Source: a bacterium (GTDB lineage Bacteria > Elusimicrobiota > Elusimicrobia > Elusimicrobiales > UBA9959). Taken from it: a DNA stretch of 7,221 nucleotides. This document shows positions 6,407 through 7,221 of the stretch, piece by piece (positions within the stretch are counted from its first letter, which is position 1; every line of letters begins with the position of its first letter). Below the pieces are notes generated by a model. That model saw only the letters and a list, made by a program, of their open reading frames with translations, did no database searches and was not told where the DNA came from. Location of the stretch: positions 1 to 7,221 of the forward strand of contig JAJZVJ010000115.1 in assembly GCA_021845705.1 (NCBI GenBank). Reading direction: 5' to 3'. Both the position numbers and the translations under genes were made by a program.

Positions 6407-6503
6407 CCCCCGAACAGGCGGGGGAGAATCCACCGGCTGGCCTTAACCAGCTGTAACCAGGGGAAACGGAACTATTGGTTTCGTTTCTCTTTTTTGTTTA
6501 AGG
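6407..6503 (+). promoter_or_regulatory. Structured leader with terminator-like hairpin before the ribosome site
   Basis: Three stem-loops can be drawn in the plus-strand leader: CCCCCG/CGGGGG (6407-6412 with 6419-6424), GCTGG/CCAGC (6436-6440 with 6447-6451) and GAAACG/CGTTTC (6463-6468 with 6482-6487). The last is followed by a T-rich run (6488-6499, six consecutive T) and then by the ribosome site AAGG (6500-6503), six bases before the ATG. A weak terminator placed right before a ribosome site is the layout of an attenuator or riboswitch, but I do not recognise a known riboswitch core here. The last stem is AT-rich and weak. Confidence 0.3.
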
Positions 6504-6509
6504 TAAAAC

Positions 6510-7221
6510 ATGAAAAAAATCCTGATCCCGGCCATATTCCTGCTTGTTGTGCACGCGCTCCCGCTTTTAGCCGCGGACCAGCCGGCCGCGGACCCGCTGC
6601 CGGCTTCCGGGAGCGGCATCTCGGACCCGGAACTTCTGGACATGATGGAGACCGCCGGCGGCTACCTTAACTCGAAGAACACGATGAGCATAAATACCGA
6701 CTTCGGCGGTTACAGGGATTCCGTGATCTCGGCTCCCGCGCCCACGCTGAAAAACCCGGTCCCGCCTAAAAGCCGCCCCGCGGCGGCCAGGATACTGCCG
6801 GAGAACAGGGCCGGCCTGCCCACGCTGCCGGCCGGGCATTACAAGGTCACTTTTGCCGGCGACAGCGGGCCGGTGGGGTCTTTTGTGTGGCCTATCGGTT
6901 CCGGCACCGGTAAATACGCCAGGGAATATGTGCTGCTGGGCGTTTCGGTCGGAGAGGGCTCTTACGATAAAATACTGCTCCGGCTTGAGTCGGCGGGGCT
7001 GAGGTTCGCCGGGGAAAAGATCTCTTATTTCCAAAAGTCCAGGAAAACCGTTATTCTCGGCTGGGCTCCTTATGCGGGCATCGCCGGAATATCCAAGGTA
7101 AGCGGCGTGCTGGGAGTGGCCGTGGAGAAAAAAAGCACCGGCGTGCCGCTTAAGACCAAGGTGCGCTTTACCCTGAAGGTCCCGTACCAGAACAAGCCTA
7201 ACGCCTTCGTGCCCGAGTTCC
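6510..7221 (+). CDS. Secreted protein of unknown function, 3' end cut by window
   Basis: An open frame of 237 codons runs off the right edge without a stop. The ATG at 6510 is supported by AAGG six bases upstream and by a clear signal peptide: MKKILIP, a hydrophobic core, then LPLLAA before DQPA (cleavage near residue 22), so the product is exported. Residues about 23-105 are Pro/Ala/Gly-rich and probably flexible. From about 108 there is a more ordered region with PAGHYKVTFAGDSGPVGSF, and about 152-208 alternates strand and helix (YDKILLRLESAGLRF ... YAGIAGISKVSGVLGVAVEK). That last part has the look of a small alpha/beta fold, loosely like the propeptide (I9) type of domain, which is only a guess. 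I do not recognise the family. It is divergent from the efflux operon and nothing in its sequence ties it to efflux. Confidence 0.8.
   Translation, partial: MKKILIPAIFLLVVHALPLLAADQPAADPLPASGSGISDPELLDMMETAGGYLNSKNTMSINTDFGGYRDSVISAPAPTLKNPVPPKSRPAAARILPENRAGLPTLPAGHYKVTFAGDSGPVGSFVWPIGSGTGKYAREYVLLGVSVGEGSYDKILLRLESAGLRFAGEKISYFQKSRKTVILGWAPYAGIAGISKVSGVLGVAVEKKSTGVPLKTKVRFTLKVPYQNKPNAFVPEF

Noticed and set aside
6443..7034. Minus-strand frames of 66 and 155 codons at the right end
   Set aside because: They are antisense to the signal-peptide-bearing plus-strand gene, which has a proper ribosome site and codon pattern; their composition is Arg/Gly-rich.

Overview
The window is dominated by one minus-strand transcription unit encoding a complete tripartite RND drug-efflux system. 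It reads right to left from a strong promoter near 6283: a TetR-type regulator fused in frame to a TolC-type outer-membrane channel (6227 to 4341), a periplasmic adaptor (4279 to 3392), and an inner-membrane RND pump of the HAE1/AcrB type (3283 to 197). A bidirectional intrinsic terminator follows at 149-177. The envelope parts (outer-membrane factor, periplasmic adaptor, signal peptides) require a two-membrane bacterium. The DNA is GC-rich. The GC content, the AGG arginine codons and the style of the genes would suit an uncultured lineage such as Elusimicrobiota, but that placement is a weak impression and not something the sequence proves.

Layout. Positions 1-148 are GC-rich and hold several short stem-loops but no convincing gene. 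They may be the 3' end of a plus-strand transcript that stops at the terminator. Positions 149-6227 are the terminator and the efflux operon. The two spacers inside the operon (3284-3391 and 4280-4340) carry short repeated motifs of the GATTCCCGA / GAATCG kind. Positions 6228-6509 are a divergent regulatory region. It has an extended -10 promoter for the operon with a palindromic operator at its start point, a 10-bp inverted repeat in the middle, and a stem-loop-rich leader for the plus-strand gene. From 6510 to the right edge runs the start of a secreted protein of unknown function, cut off by the window.

How it works together. The TetR part most likely represses the operon by binding at 6236-6249, and the TolC part, adaptor and pump form the export channel. 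Two features depart from the textbook. First, repressor and channel share one 628-codon frame, with an intact signal peptide (about residues 191-220) in the middle. Either a membrane-tethered regulator is made and cleaved, or the channel is also started internally at Met191. Second, the adaptor (295 aa) joins its two lipoyl half-motifs almost directly and lacks the long alpha-helical hairpin that normally reaches the TolC tip, as described for BesA of Borrelia. These two observations are the main reasons to look again at this locus.
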